From Eurosta solidaginis (taxonomy: Eukaryota > Arthropoda > Insecta > Diptera > Tephritidae): a stretch of DNA of 64,000 nucleotides. Below the pieces are notes generated by a model. The model searched no databases, had not been told where the DNA came from, and worked only from the letters and a program-made list of their open reading frames with translations. This document shows positions 1 through 11,608 of the stretch, one piece after another. The position numbers and the translations under genes were made by a program. The stretch lies in the NCBI RefSeq assembly GCF_040869045.1, contig NC_090324.1, positions 58,123,346 through 58,187,345 of the forward strand, in the 5' to 3' direction. Numbering within the stretch: position 1 is the stretch's first letter; every line of letters starts with the position of its first letter.

Positions 1-1985
1 GCCGCGTCCACGCCTTCAGTTTCTGCATAGGTTCTATACAACATGAAAGCTTCATCTGTTTTGCCATCTTGGTACTCTGGTATAACCATTACACACTTCG
101 TTTTAATAATCATTCTAAATGCTTGCTTCTCACGTCGCCAGCTAGTCAAATACGATTGTTGTTCTACGGTGTGCGCATTTAAGGGGAAGGATACATGCGT
201 CCGATCTTTCGGAGCGCGCCGTTGACGCGCTTCCCATCTTTCCAATTGTCTTATTGCAGCCACATTACAATGATACATTATAACATACTGTGGTTGTATT
301 TCATCGAGTATGCGATCGAGTGACATAGCACCCTCTCGTTCTGGTTTGAATGTTTGTATGCAGATTAGTGGTTGTTTACGTGCCGCCACAGCCGCAGTTA
401 TATCCAGGTGTTCTAGCTGTGGAAATGGCTCGAAACCGAGGTATCCATAATAGAGGTCTCCGTAGCCCCGCTTGCATTTGCATCGGCGCCAGCATAAGTT
501 AAAGTTTCGTCAGCATCACTTAATTGTGTAATAGTTAACATATAACTTTCTTGAAAATATTTTGCTGCAAGATCTTCATCACCATTAGCATCAGTCAACA
601 GCTGCGTCAGCTCATCCATAGGGGTGCTTTGTTCTGAGTCCGAAGCTTCATTCTTTAGAACGTCATTCTCTTTCGCATTTGGTTGAGTGCTATTCCTCTT
701 TTGTGTGCTTGTGTTTTTGCCGCTGAGAGTTTTCTCAAATTGCGTTAGTGCATTTACCATTTGCCTAACTTATAGCAATCAGCTAGTTTAACGATTGGTA
801 TCTCATGCTGCCTTGCAGCAAATAAGAGAAAGCGTTCACCACCTTGTGTGAGAAATAGACGCAATTGAAGGCAGGTACGTGTATCATGACAAAGTATTAC
901 GACTTTGTGTGGCACTTACGCAGTCGGGACGTGAACGTTTCATATCGCCCGGTATTTCAACTTTGAGCATTTCAGCTAAAATTTCCGTTTGGGATAGGAT
1001 TCATGTTCAAACTCACCTTGTGCATTGTAAACGCGCTCTCTGGTTAAATTGAATATTTGCTCAGCTGAATCTAAAAACGTCCAACCCGAATTACGCAGCG
1101 CATACTCTGTAGTGTGATAACGTTTGGTTAGTGCATACGCGGCCCCTGCATCATGATATGTATTGGAAATCATAAGATTGCGTAAAATTTTCAAATCAGC
1201 TACTACCAATGTAGTCTGCGAATTCAATTGATGCCAAATACAATCCAGTTGCGCTTGCTGTATATTATGAAATTTTTTGTTATACAATTCTCTACTGTGA
1301 TCTCTTCCAAATCTTCCGGTCTGTTTATACGCTTAATTTCACGCACTAACAATTCATTATATTAAGCAGATGTGTTTGTATTAGCGTCATGGGAACAACT
1401 CAATAGTTTGTGCCTCATGAGGCTTCAGTGATTGTTGTACAATAGCATGAAAACGCGTTCAAATAACTAATTGTTTTACAAACAGATTACGCATAGTGCA
1501 CTCAATATGACTAAATCCACTTGTGAAAGCTTCGGCGCTGTTGGAAAATGCTTTATAAAACCAGTTTTATTACTCATACGATACGAGACGCAAAGCAAAT
1601 GCTTCTTGACAGGATTCAATAATGGTGTGTGCGCGTAGCACAACGATGCCCGTTATTAGCTCACTGGGTGAACGACGCTTTAAAAGATCAACCCCTAGAA
1701 ATCGTGTGCCTATGAATTGAATGCCGTCTTCCAAGTAAACGCGTTCTCTGTCCGTAACTGTGTACGCTACTTCATGTACATATTTCTGTTCCAATTTAGA
1801 TTTATAATAATGCTCCTCCCAATCTGAACAATTCATTACAAGCACTAAATTGCCTGGATCGCTGTACACTTTTAATATATTGGTAAGTACGCTATCGTAG
1901 TGCAAACCCTTTGCGCAAACTAGCAAACCATCAGAGTTCACCATATCCAAAAAAAAAAAAAAATCAGCTGTTCATACTCGAGCCT
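1..1985 (-). pseudogene. mei-9: Decayed XPF/ERCC4 (mei-9) DNA-repair endonuclease homologue
   Basis: XPF-type proteins form the structure-specific nuclease of nucleotide excision repair; the Drosophila orthologue mei-9 also acts in meiotic crossing over. Reading leftward, 1950-1570 encodes an N-terminal piece (GLLVCAKGL, NCSDWEEHYYKSK, VVLRAHTIIESCQEAFALRL) typical of the helicase-like domain. 1287-976 continues it (QLDCIWHQLNSQT, ADLKILRNLM, ALRNSGWTFLDSAEQIF). 760-413 gives an acidic linker. About 412-1 matches the segment before the nuclease domain (RKQPLICIQTFKPEREGAMS, ILDEIQPQYVIMYH, YQDGKTDEAF). The pieces lie in different frames with stops between them: near 1570, several in 1290-1460, near 870-770, and a shift near 480. 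A run of 15 A on the plus strand at 1949-1963 shifts the frame next to the likely N-terminus. The ERCC4 nuclease motif would lie beyond the left edge. Family assignment is firm; that it is dead rather than badly sequenced is inferred from the number of lesions. Confidence 0.82.
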
Positions 1986-3791
1986 TTGTACATATATTGT
2001 TGGAGGTATTCTTCAGCGGTCATGATATTTGCTAAAGTTTCATCATCGTCTTGGAATCCAGATTCCTCTTGATTTGTAATGTTGTAAGATTTGCTAACCT
2101 TTTTTATTACACCGGCAATTTTGAACTCATGCTGACAGTTTGTATTAGGTTAAAGATACAAAAATATAATTAAGTAGAACTAATGCAAAATTTTGTGATG
2201 AAACTTGACAACTTGGAATGGGCCTAATATAAAGGAAGTAAAATGAGGTAACTGGAAGTGTTTACGTTCTAAAGAGCAATTTGGTTTCTATTTTAATCCA
2301 AAATCTTGCACATAATGGAGCGCTGTCGAAAACAAGTTCCACGACTGAATTTAGATTGCTCAACCGAACTCAATAACTTAATCGTCAGCTTTCTATCGCC
2401 AAGCGATCTTTCACCACTTTTCTATATGCCACCGCTTTGGCATACGTCATACGAAGGCGAAACTTTGGGCACTTAAAAACGGCTTGCTATACCGGCAAAA
2501 CGCTCATAACCATTGACAATTGATAAGGTGCTGTTGCAAGTTGTGCTGCTAAACATTCTTATATCTAAGTGCCGACCAAGACAACGCGCGCTAGAACCGG
2601 AGGTAGCGGGTGTCGATAGAGCCAAGTCTGTCCTACATTTGCCGGTGGATATCACACAAAGGAAGCGTAGGTGTGTATAAAATTACATCTTGGAGGTACT
2701 GAAGGCTTATTAATATAATTATATTCTTTTTTTCTGAGGGAAGATTGTGCAATCAACATGGCTAACTCATACAACTCTTTCGCTATTGCCCGACGATGGC
2801 AACGTACCAACGTCAGAAGCTGCAGCGCTGCATTATGAAATACAAGGAGCGGTTGAAGAGGGACGCTATTATATGGATATCGTTCAGGTGAGTAGTAGTA
2901 AACTACGATTCGAAATCTCTCGCGGTAATGAGCCATAATGTTGGTCAGATACGCCATCATCTCGTTGCAAAGATCCTGAGCCAGATTAATTTGTTGATTT
3001 CTTGCCTTTTACATGCTCTCTACGCATAACTTTTTTCCAAAAATTAGAAAAGAACCATGAATTTAAATAAAATGGCCCAAGTCGGGCATGCTTCAAATTG
3101 ACCTCAAGTTGTTAAGTTACCCGAGATGGATGCAGTTTTTCTTCTTTTCAAAAATTCTTTATTCCCGATTTACTGAAAGAATAAACGAAGTCAGCGATGC
3201 CAAATTCTTTAGTAGGCTCCAGGGGTTTAGCTACTCTCTTGAAATGATTCCCAAAGCATACTTAAGTTGAAGATAGATGTACGTATGAGTAGGGTTTGAA
3301 AATGCATTTTATTTACTTAACTATAAAATAGCGTCTGCAATGTTGATTTTGATGCTTAATACTTCAACACCCAAGTCTCCCGGTTTTAGTATGTTCCAAA
3401 TAGTTTGCGAAATTTCTTTGGTTGGAATGCAATGCACATAAAGGATAGTGTGCAGAAATCTGAGTTAATACCCTTTTGTGCTAGTCACTTTATTTTGGTT
3501 TAATGTTCCGCTTTTAATTGTCTTATGTGGAAAATATTAGGATATTCAAATTGGGATTTAAGTTATTCGGACCTGTTCTCCGGAATCGAAAGTATTTAGC
3601 CCATTAAGCACAGATCATTACATTATTTTCCCCACAAATAAGTTTTATTAAATTATTCATTTTATTGGGAAGATTTATTACAACGTTTTGCTGGACTATT
3701 TGTTTATTTAGTATAATAAATCTCAATTTGAAAACTCCTATCAAGAATTGTCCCACCCAAGCAAAGCGATTCCGGTCGAAAGCAAGCCGAC
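1986..3791. other. No gene recognised
   Basis: This AT-rich stretch holds only short open frames. One at 2747-2938 (plus) ends near a GTGAGT that could be a splice donor, and one begins at the ATG at 2315. Neither resembles a family I know. I see no repeats shared with the rest of the window. Confidence 0.4.
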
Positions 3792-4031
3792 GTGTTCTCA
3801 ATTTCGATCGATCGATTCTTTAGCGTTTTTTATGCAAAATTGCAATTGTGTTGTTGCCTCTGCATTTCCGAAAACCATTGGTGCTGGCATTTTATTCAAA
3901 TTTTTGCACAATTTTAATTTAACTAAAACCAAAATAAATAAAAACAGCTGTTTCGCTTTATTATCGACTCGATATGAAAACGATACGAAATCAGCTTCGA
4001 ATAGATTTGTTTAAATCGGAACTGAGAACAC
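3792..4031. mobile_element. Possible 240-bp inverted-repeat element (MITE-like)
   Basis: GTGTTCTCA-TTTCGAT at the left is mirrored by ATCGGAA-TGAGAACAC at the right, giving imperfect terminal inverted repeats of about 17 bp around an AT-rich core with no coding capacity. No clear target-site duplication is visible. The superfamily cannot be named. Confidence 0.35.
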
Positions 4032-4532
4032 CAAAAAGAAATCGACTCGGAATCAACCCCGCCTGACCTTTCAAAGCGAGTCGGAATCCAGAACAGGCCG
4101 GATTGCTATTCAGAACACCACCTTGTGTTTCTTACAGCCAACCCAATATAAACGCACGCAAGTAATTTTCTGTCAAAAAATGTCTCATGTACATACAAGT
4201 TATATGAGAGCAACCCAAGTTGAATTTGCTGCGTGAAAACCTAACTCGATTTCCAATTTTTGTTCTGCGTGACATTTAGATTCGACTTTTGCACACATGC
4301 TTTACATTGTCGCAACGCATGCTTATTTGGGTTAGGGCAAGGAACGCCGTGCGGTTTTATTGGGCCGGCTTGTTAAACATTTATTTGCACTTTTAAACCT
4401 TTACGACGTGTACCTTAATTTTATATTCGAAAATACTTTTAAGTTTGAATGTGTGGTTCATATGGCAATTGATGTTTGGGGTGTGATTGCTAATTCAATT
4501 GTATTCTGGGGCAGATAGTGAGTCTGCGTTAG
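4032..4532. other. Unassigned DNA beyond the 3' side of the BEL element
   Basis: No gene is visible. The 3' LTR of the adjoining BEL/Pao element would be expected here, but I found no segment that also occurs on its 5' side (9831-11608), so no LTR can be drawn. Confidence 0.35.
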
Positions 4533-4618
4533 GGTATGTTGGCCTTGTTCAGGGGAATGAGAGCAGGGTTATCGGTGTGTTGGCCTCGTCCGGGATGAAC
4601 GAGAGCTGGGTTATTTGG
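4533..4618. repeat. Two imperfect ~43-bp direct repeats at the 3' end of the BEL element
   Basis: Two units share the order TGTTGGCCT, GTCC/TTC-AGGG, AACGAGAGC/AATGAGAGC and GGGTTAT. They lie just past the stop codon of the BEL polyprotein, in its 3' untranslated region. Confidence 0.6.
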
Positions 4619-4637
4619 AATAAAGGGATATGGACTA

Positions 4638-6845
4638 TTAAAGTTCATTTTCCTTGTCGTTGGGCGGAAGTAGTCCCAATTTCGCGATTGGTCTCGTAAT
4701 TTGTCCCTTCATTGTATGAACGTCAACAACACGTACACGGTTATCGGAACCTGGGTGTGTGTTGACGACTCTCCCCATTTTCCACTCGTTCGGTTGTAGG
4801 TTATCCTCCTTGATGACGACTAGGTCCCCGGGTTTTAAGTTGGATTGTGGATGTTGCCATTTATACCGTTTCTGGATCTCGGTGAGATATTCCGATTTCC
4901 ATCCTTTGCAAAAGGTTTGATGAAGGGCTTTCATCTTTTGCCATCGGTTTACAATTGAGGCAGGGTTTTCACTACAATCGAGTTCAGGTGGAGCTAACAG
5001 ATGCCCGCCTACGAGAAAATGGCCTGGAGTAAGCGGCTCCAGGTCGGAAGGGTCGTTAGATGAGGGACTTAGAGGTCTCGAGTTGAGGCAGGCCTCAATT
5101 CGACATAAGAGGGTTGTAAACTCTTCTAAAGTATATTTATGGTCGGACGCGATCTTTTTAAAGTGTGTCTTAAAACTTTTTACCCCCGCTTCCCACAAAC
5201 CTCCCATGTGAGGAGCGCTTGGCGGTATAAAATGCCATTCTAAAGTGTGATGGCTATATTTATTCAATGTTCCGTCCCTTGCTTCACGCAGAAATGCCTT
5301 AAACTCAGATCGTAACGATCGCGAAGCTCCGACAAAGTTAGTACCATTGTCGGAGTAAACGTTTTTCGGACAGCCTCGTCTGGATACAAATCTGGCGAAG
5401 GCAGCTAGGAAGGACCCGGTACTAAGGTCGTTTGTCGCTTCCAGATGGATGGCTTTCGTCGAAAAGCAGACGAACAGGCAAACGTATCCTTTTGAAATTC
5501 GACATCCCCTCCTTCGGTAGGATTTTATATCAAATGGTCCCGCGAAATCTACCCCAGTGTTAGTGAAGGCCCTAGTAAAGGTGGTGCGCTCTTTCGGAAG
5601 GATCCCCATAAGTTGCGTTTGTGTCCGCTTCCTGTAAATAGTGCAGACTTTACAGTTGTGGATAACCGACCTTATCATGACTTTAACGCGTGGGATCCAG
5701 TACTGAGTGCGGATATGACGTAGCATCAGCTGGTTCCCTCCATGCAGGGTGGTCTCATGAGAGGATTGGATTATAAGTCTGGATAACCTGCAAGTATAAG
5801 GAATAATAATGGGATGACTTTCATTATGGGACATGTCTTTCGATGCCCCAGTCCGCCCCCCAGTTCGAATGATGCCTTCTTCATCTATATATGGGTTCAG
5901 GGGTAAAATCTCACTCTTCCCATTTATTAGATCTCCTGACTTCAAGTTTGCGTACTCTTCTTGATAATGTTGCCTCTGGCATATTGTTATCAATCTTCGT
6001 GTTGTTTTTTCTATTTCGTCAGGAGCGATCGAATGAGAATCCCTTTTGAAGGAGGCTTTAGTTTTTGGGTGCGTATTCTGGAAAAACCGAAGAATATAGG
6101 ATATAACCCGCAAAGCCCTTGGTAAACCGGAAAACCTATCTAGAATATCAAAGTTATTTTTGACCGAAGTTGTATGAACTTTCACCCTCTTTTCCTCCAT
6201 ATTCGTATTGTAATCTTCTTCTTGTGTTGGCCAATTTTCGTTGTCTTCTTGTAACCAAGAAGGTCCCTGCCACCACAAAGAATTGTCGATTAGATCCGAA
6301 GCGAGGAGGCCTCTGCTCGCCAAATCTGCAGGGTTTGACGCAGAGTCTACATGCCGCCATACCTTGTCTCCAACTTTGTCGATGATTTTCGTTATTCGAT
6401 GTGCCACAAACGTTGACCACGAACATGGTGGTTTTCGGATCCATGCCAGTACTATAGTCGAATCTGTCCAAAGGGTTACTTTAATGTTTGAAAGTTGCAT
6501 ATTTTCTATGGCCGACTCTATAATTTCTGCAAGTAGGACTGCGCCGCAGAGTTCCAGTCGTGGCAATGATATGATTTTGACCGGGGCTACTCTCGTTTTG
6601 GCCATCAACAGGTTGGTGAAGACTTGATCCTTTGTTTGTACCCTCAGGAAAACAGTGGCGGCATATGCTTTTTCCGAGGCATCGCTGAATCCATGTATTT
6701 CGACATTGTCCTTCAATCTGTAGTGAACCCATCGCGGTATGCGTATATCGTTGATCTTTTCGTAGTCCGTCATGAATGATTGCCACCGATGTAGAGTAGT
6801 TTCAGACACATCTTCATCCCAGCCTGTCCCTTCTAACCAAATATT
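4638..6845 (-). pseudogene. BEL/Pao RNase H-integrase half, separated by a nonsense codon
   Basis: This continues in the same frame straight after the TAA at 6846-6848; the first ATG is at 6809. Numbering from that ATG, RNase H shows FSDASEKAYA (Asp about 43), an acidic LELCGA (Glu about 86), LWTDST (Asp about 116) and NPADLASRG. The integrase has an HHCC zinc-binding region at about 351-389 (SSHETTLHGG, CKVCTIY) and catalytic DDE residues at about 421 (VDFAGPF), 487 (YSDNGTNFVG) and 540 (GGLWEAGVKSF). A DUF5641-type domain lies near 620-715 (LKPGDLVVIKED, GRVVNTHPG). All key residues are present. Only the upstream stop disables it, so loss of function is recent. Confidence 0.85.
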
Positions 6846-9827
6846 TTACATTATTATTTTGGCTACAATTACGACTGGTGCCAGCCAGCCAAGAGGGTCG
6901 AAAAGTTTTGCGATCGCAGAAAGTATTGACCTTTTTGTTACGGCGTGGTTATTGTCAAAGGGTTTCGCTGTGAAGTAAAAGTAGTCGAAATGGGCGTTCC
7001 ACCTGATACCGAGTGCTTTTACCATGCTGGTGTCTTCAAACTCAAGAAAATCCTCGCTTAATAGGTGTTGCTTCGGTATACCCTGTAGGATTTTCTTGCA
7101 GTTGGACGTCCATTTTCGCAATGGGAAACCTGCCGATTGCAATGCCAATGATATTTCGTCCCTTGCCTTGATTGCAATTTCGATGTTGTGTCCACCGGCG
7201 AGTACGTCATCAACGTACATGCAATTCCGCAGGATATCTGCCGCCATTGGATGCGATGTCTCCACGTAATCAGCCAGTTGGTTTAGTATCCGAATCGCAA
7301 GATACGGAGCACAATTAACCCCAAAGGTTACCGTTTTCAATTCATAAATGTTAATTGGGTTTTTGGGGCATTTGCGAAATATGATTCGCTGATATTTTGT
7401 TTGGTCTTCATTTACCCATATTTGGCGATACATTTTTTCTATGTCGCTGTTCAAAACGTATTTGAACAGCCGCCAACGTAGTATAAGAACTGTCAGGTCG
7501 GATTGAAGAATCGGACCTGGATATAAGGCATCATTTAGACTTTTGCCATTAGTGGTAGGACAAGATGCATTAAATACGACTCTGACTTTTGTCGTTGTAC
7601 TTCCCTCCTTTATAACAGCATGGTGAGGTAGGAAGTAACAGTCATTTGAGTCTGGCGAAATATTGCCTATTTGTTTCATGAGCCCTAAAGTTTCATATTC
7701 GGATACAACTCTATTGTATTCCGTTTGAAGGACTGGGTTTTTCGCAAGTCGTGTCTCGTTGCGATAAAATTGAGAACACGCACTTCTTAATGAGGAGCCT
7801 AGGCTAAATTCTTTCCTAAAGGGTAAGGAGACTACGTATTTGCCATCGTTGTTCCGAACTGTTGTGGATTTGTAGAGCTCCTCGCAGTAAGTATCATCTT
7901 TATTGATGCTCCTCTTCTTTGGAATTTCCTCTATCTCCCAGAAAGCCGCCAATTGTTTATCTAAAGTGAACTCATTGAAATATGAAACTAAGGTTTTATT
8001 TGAATCAACCGCATCGGTACGGCCTGTCAAAATCCAGCCGAACACCGTTTCCTGTGCTATTAATGTGTTTAGCACATTTTTCTTAATGCCGCCTAACATA
8101 ATTTGGGGGTATATGTCTCCGCCCAGAATTAGATCAACTGGCTCATTGACAAAGAATCGTTTGTCAGCCAGTACTAAGTCAGGGAATGCTTGCCTAGTCA
8201 TTGCGTTTATTTGGCAAGTTGGAAGATTCCCTGTCAGTTGTGGTAAAACCAGCATGATCGTATTGATATTGATTAATGGGTCGGTTGGTGACCGCAGTTG
8301 TATGTTGCATGCTTCTTTTACTTGTGCAGACATTGTATTATTGATGCCCGAAACTTGGGCATGCAGGTGTTTGGATGGCAGATTAATTCTGCGCTTTAGT
8401 TTCTCGGTAATGAATGAACATTCCGATCCCGAGTCTATTAGGGCTCTCGCCGAATAGTCAACACCATTAAAATGAATATTGACCTGAGCTGTCCCTAGTA
8501 ATACCCCTTTATTTGTGTTTGCGAAACATGAGTTCACATTATTAATCGGAGCGTTTTCTCTTTCAGCATTGCGTCGTATTTGAGCTTCCCGTGAGGTAGA
8601 TGCTCCGATAGTGTCAGGAGTATTTGTTGGTTTTGGCTGATTCGAAATATGAAGCAGCGTATGATGTCTTAAATGACATGTGGCACAGTTCATTTGACTG
8701 GTGCACTTTGTCACCGAATGGCCAGCAGAAAGGCAGTTTATACACCCACGGCTGCTCTTAATTTGTTCAAACCGTTTATTGGGTGTTAAACGTAAGAACT
8801 TTTCACACTTTGAAATTCGATGTGCAGGACTTTTGTACATCTTACACGTAGGTTTGGCTACTGTTGCACTTGCCTGGTAGGACCCTAATCGTTTCGACGA
8901 TGTATCTGCCGAGGAACGAGAAGCATGTGGCTTAGAGGGTTTTGAAACCGTATCCCCTCTTATATCTACGACAGTTTCCAACGTTTGGAATCTGCTGGAT
9001 AAGAATTTATCCATATCTGCCCATTTTGAAATTTCTGTTTTATTTTCTATGGTTTGTTCCCATAGAGCCAGTGTGGTTTCTGGCAGTTTTGTGGAGCTCA
9101 AATACGTTAGAATTGCATCCCAGTTTGATATGTCAATCTTGTGACATTGAAGCGCTGAGATACAATTGTTTATTTCACGTTGCAGTTTTTTAATGGAGCT
9201 ACCGCATTCGCTCTCAACTGCTTTTAAACTAAAAAGAATTTTTAATTTGGCATTGACCAAGAAACGTTTGTTTTCGTATCGGTCACATAAATTTTTCCAC
9301 GCTGTATCGAAACCGTCTGTTGTTAAGGAACACCGTTCCACTATCTCTTTGGCCTCCCCTTGAGTTTTTTGCCTTAAATAGTATAGTTTTTGCACTGCAT
9401 GGAGTTTACTATTATTAATATATATGGCAGTGAACATGTCCCTAAAAGGCGGCCATGAAATATAACCACCTTTGAAAATATCCGTATCACATGCTGGCAG
9501 GCGCACATGATATTCCATATTATCTGAGACATCTACTTTCTTATCTTTCTTTTCAAAATTTTCCAAAAGCTCAGCTATTGCCGCCTGACACTTTAGGAAG
9601 CTGAAATAGCACATTTTATGCTTGTTCTTGATAGCCGATAAGTCCTTTGAATCAAGCTCTGATGAACCTAAGAGCTTTTCGCATGTCACCTTCGTAGCTT
9701 CCCACAGAGTTTTTAACTCATCCCTTTGGTATATTAGGGAGTGTTTACTGTGTTGTGAAGGTGACATGTCGTTGAAGTCATTTTCATAGTCCGTCACTGC
9801 ATCTGCTTGGCGTGTATAGGTCTCCAT
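6846..9827 (-). CDS. BEL/Pao Gag-protease-reverse transcriptase (N-terminal 993 residues of the polyprotein)
   Basis: Residues about 30-300 are a DUF1759-like Gag (GGYISWPPFRDMF, LRQKTQGEAKEIV). A CCHC zinc knuckle lies at about 362-375 (CINCLSAGHSVTKC), and a second Cys/His cluster at about 381-393 (CATCHLRHHTLLH). The aspartic protease motif DSGSE is at about 465-469, in the A17 context usual for Pao elements. The reverse transcriptase spans about 690-940, with a catalytic Asp near 795 (SDIEKMYRQI) and the YVDD box at about 871-874. The start at 9827 is the first ATG after upstream stops. Translation ends at a TAA at 6846-6848 inside the conserved region that links reverse transcriptase to RNase H, so this is a truncation of a longer polyprotein, not its natural end. 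Confidence 0.88.
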   Translation of the reverse strand: METYTRQADAVTDYENDFNDMSPSQHSKHSLIYQRDELKTLWEATKVTCEKLLGSSELDSKDLSAIKNKHKMCYFSFLKCQAAIAELLENFEKKDKKVDVSDNMEYHVRLPACDTDIFKGGYISWPPFRDMFTAIYINNSKLHAVQKLYYLRQKTQGEAKEIVERCSLTTDGFDTAWKNLCDRYENKRFLVNAKLKILFSLKAVESECGSSIKKLQREINNCISALQCHKIDISNWDAILTYLSSTKLPETTLALWEQTIENKTEISKWADMDKFLSSRFQTLETVVDIRGDTVSKPSKPHASRSSADTSSKRLGSYQASATVAKPTCKMYKSPAHRISKCEKFLRLTPNKRFEQIKSSRGCINCLSAGHSVTKCTSQMNCATCHLRHHTLLHISNQPKPTNTPDTIGASTSREAQIRRNAERENAPINNVNSCFANTNKGVLLGTAQVNIHFNGVDYSARALIDSGSECSFITEKLKRRINLPSKHLHAQVSGINNTMSAQVKEACNIQLRSPTDPLININTIMLVLPQLTGNLPTCQINAMTRQAFPDLVLADKRFFVNEPVDLILGGDIYPQIMLGGIKKNVLNTLIAQETVFGWILTGRTDAVDSNKTLVSYFNEFTLDKQLAAFWEIEEIPKKRSINKDDTYCEELYKSTTVRNNDGKYVVSLPFRKEFSLGSSLRSACSQFYRNETRLAKNPVLQTEYNRVVSEYETLGLMKQIGNISPDSNDCYFLPHHAVIKEGSTTTKVRVVFNASCPTTNGKSLNDALYPGPILQSDLTVLILRWRLFKYVLNSDIEKMYRQIWVNEDQTKYQRIIFRKCPKNPINIYELKTVTFGVNCAPYLAIRILNQLADYVETSHPMAADILRNCMYVDDVLAGGHNIEIAIKARDEISLALQSAGFPLRKWTSNCKKILQGIPKQHLLSEDFLEFEDTSMVKALGIRWNAHFDYFYFTAKPFDNNHAVTKRSILSAIAKLFDPLGWLAPVVIVAKIIM

Positions 9828-9830
9828 TGT

Positions 9831-11608
9831 GGATAAAAATAAAAACCCAAAAGTTTATACAGAAATTGCCTTTGCAGAGAGTAGTGAGTGAAAAATGTCG
9901 ACAAAGGACAGAACATAGAAGTGATAATGTGACAAGTGAAAGTATTTGGTGTATGCGTATGTATTCACAAATTTACCAATTGATTGTGTAAGCCGATAAG
10001 TTATGGCTAACGTGAAAAGGACTGTACAGAGGCTTATGTTCCAAGTGGGATAAGTACAATTTCGTGGTGGCAACGGCGCGCACCCACGTAAATGTTAAGG
10101 AAAGTGCTAATGCAGAATTGCTACTGAATTGTCTAAGCCAATAAGTAATGGCTAGTGCAAAAATGGTGTCAGTGGAAGAAGAAAAAAATATATGTACGCT
10201 TGTTATGGACTTTTTGGTAATTTAACCAAGGAATGTGAACTTTCATATAACCAAATTAGATCAGTCAAAACTGATTTGTATATTGCCGCCAGTGAGAATA
10301 ATAATTCTTCAGTTTTTTTTTTTTTTTTTTTATATAATTGTGCCAGGAATAAGGCTATTGGCCACCCAAACAACAACAACCATATGTGTGTATTACGTTA
10401 AGTGCACTTTGTGCTATAGCAACAAACTAAATTGCAAACGTATTGCCCGTGTAAATAAGTGCAAGTGATTTGTATGTGAGAAAAAATTTTATTTGATTAA
10501 ATGTGCGCCTAAATTAAATTTACAGGTTTCTGAATAAGTAACCTTAACAAATGGAATTTTTGTGCTGTGGATTAAATGAATTTTTTCAAATAAATCCTGC
10601 AAATGAAAAATAGAAAAGTGGCGCGAAGCGGTGTTTGAGGTTATGTTAACCTTTTAGAGCAGTGTTGTGCTACCTTGAGCTGTGTCCGGAAAATCTTACC
10701 GCTGGTGAGGGATTGTTCCGGATAGTCACAAGGCGTGTTGCACAAACTTTAAATAACTGCGTTAAGCGCCTTTTGTCCTATTTTTGCACAAAATAAGACT
10801 TCTCACTTCACGAACAAAAAATCACTTGCACTGTTTAATATAAAGAGCCACTTTGTAATTTTTAATTTTATTTTGAAATTTTAGTAAAAGTGAAATTAAA
10901 AGAAAACCCTACCTAGCACGGAATATTTTTAAACCACGTACCTTTTATCAAAGTGTTGATCCGGATAATCGAATGTGATTTAAATATTGTTGTTAGATGT
11001 TTCCAAAAGGTACCACCAAAAATGTATCAGTTGTTGTTGTTTCGAATATAAAATCGCTGGTATCACCAAGAAAATTGTATCACCATGGACAATTGCTGAT
11101 ATTTGTTGTTGAAATTTTTGGTTTTTCCTATGTATTCTCACGAGTTTGGTATGCTTCCTTGCTTTAAGGCCTAGAGAGTTGAGTGGACTGTAATTGTGTG
11201 ACTGGTTCTCTTTACCGGCGCGGTAAGGACCATGAACAAATGCGTGGTGGCAACGGCACGCACCAACGTATTTGTTAAATAATAGTTAAGGCGAAAAAAG
11301 GGGGAAGAAAATAAAAACACCAAAAAGATTTCGTATTAATAAAAAGAATTCACAAAGTGCTTTTATTTATAAAAATACAACAAGTGTTAAGAAAAGGTTT
11401 AACAAATGTTGTGGAAAATGATATATGTGTGATAATAATTTTGAAAAGTTGAACTTACGTGAACGGGCGATTACGTGTTCCTTTGCTGGCTGCTGTATTA
11501 AAAGAGAGCGAGACTCTTTGCTACATGAGCCGATGAACCCACGATACAGCTCCTTCGTTGGGTTTCCCGGCAACAAAGTTGCCGTACCGCGGGCTCACAG
11601 CGGTAAAA
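9831..11608. other. Non-coding stretch on the 5' side of the BEL element
   Basis: AT-rich sequence with a T run at 10313-10330 and no coding signal. It should contain the 5' leader and perhaps the 5' LTR of the BEL element. Two copies of a 28-bp motif (see 10063-11270) are the only internal structure I see. The segment 11425-11600 is more GC-rich and unassigned. Confidence 0.4.
10063..11270. repeat. Pair of 28-bp direct repeats about 1.18 kb apart
   Basis: CGTGGTGGCAACGG followed by C/A, GCGCACC and AACGTA-like sequence occurs at 10063-10090 and again at 11243-11270, with weaker similarity beyond (ATGTTAAGG against TTGTTAAATAATAGTTAAGG). The two could mark equivalent points of a duplicated leader or two primer-binding-site regions; I cannot decide. 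Confidence 0.5.

Larger units (their letters stand above)
4533..9830 (-). mobile_element. BEL/Pao LTR retrotransposon, LTRs not resolved
   Basis: One long reading frame on the minus strand runs Gag, protease, reverse transcriptase, RNase H, integrase and a C-terminal DUF5641-type domain, the order and sequence type of the BEL/Pao superfamily. One stop codon at 6846-6848 divides it; no frameshift is needed to read the rest. I could not match a left LTR to a right LTR, so the ends are given as the limits of recognisable sequence. The otherwise open frame suggests a fairly young copy. Confidence 0.88.

Noticed and set aside
2652..2960. Small frames on both strands near 2.65-2.96 kb
   Set aside because: No similarity to a known family and no flanking gene structure beyond one possible GTGAGT donor. 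Not enough to call an exon.
9831..11608. Attempt to delimit a 5' LTR for the BEL element
   Set aside because: No segment here recurs at 4032-4637, so no LTR pair can be supported.
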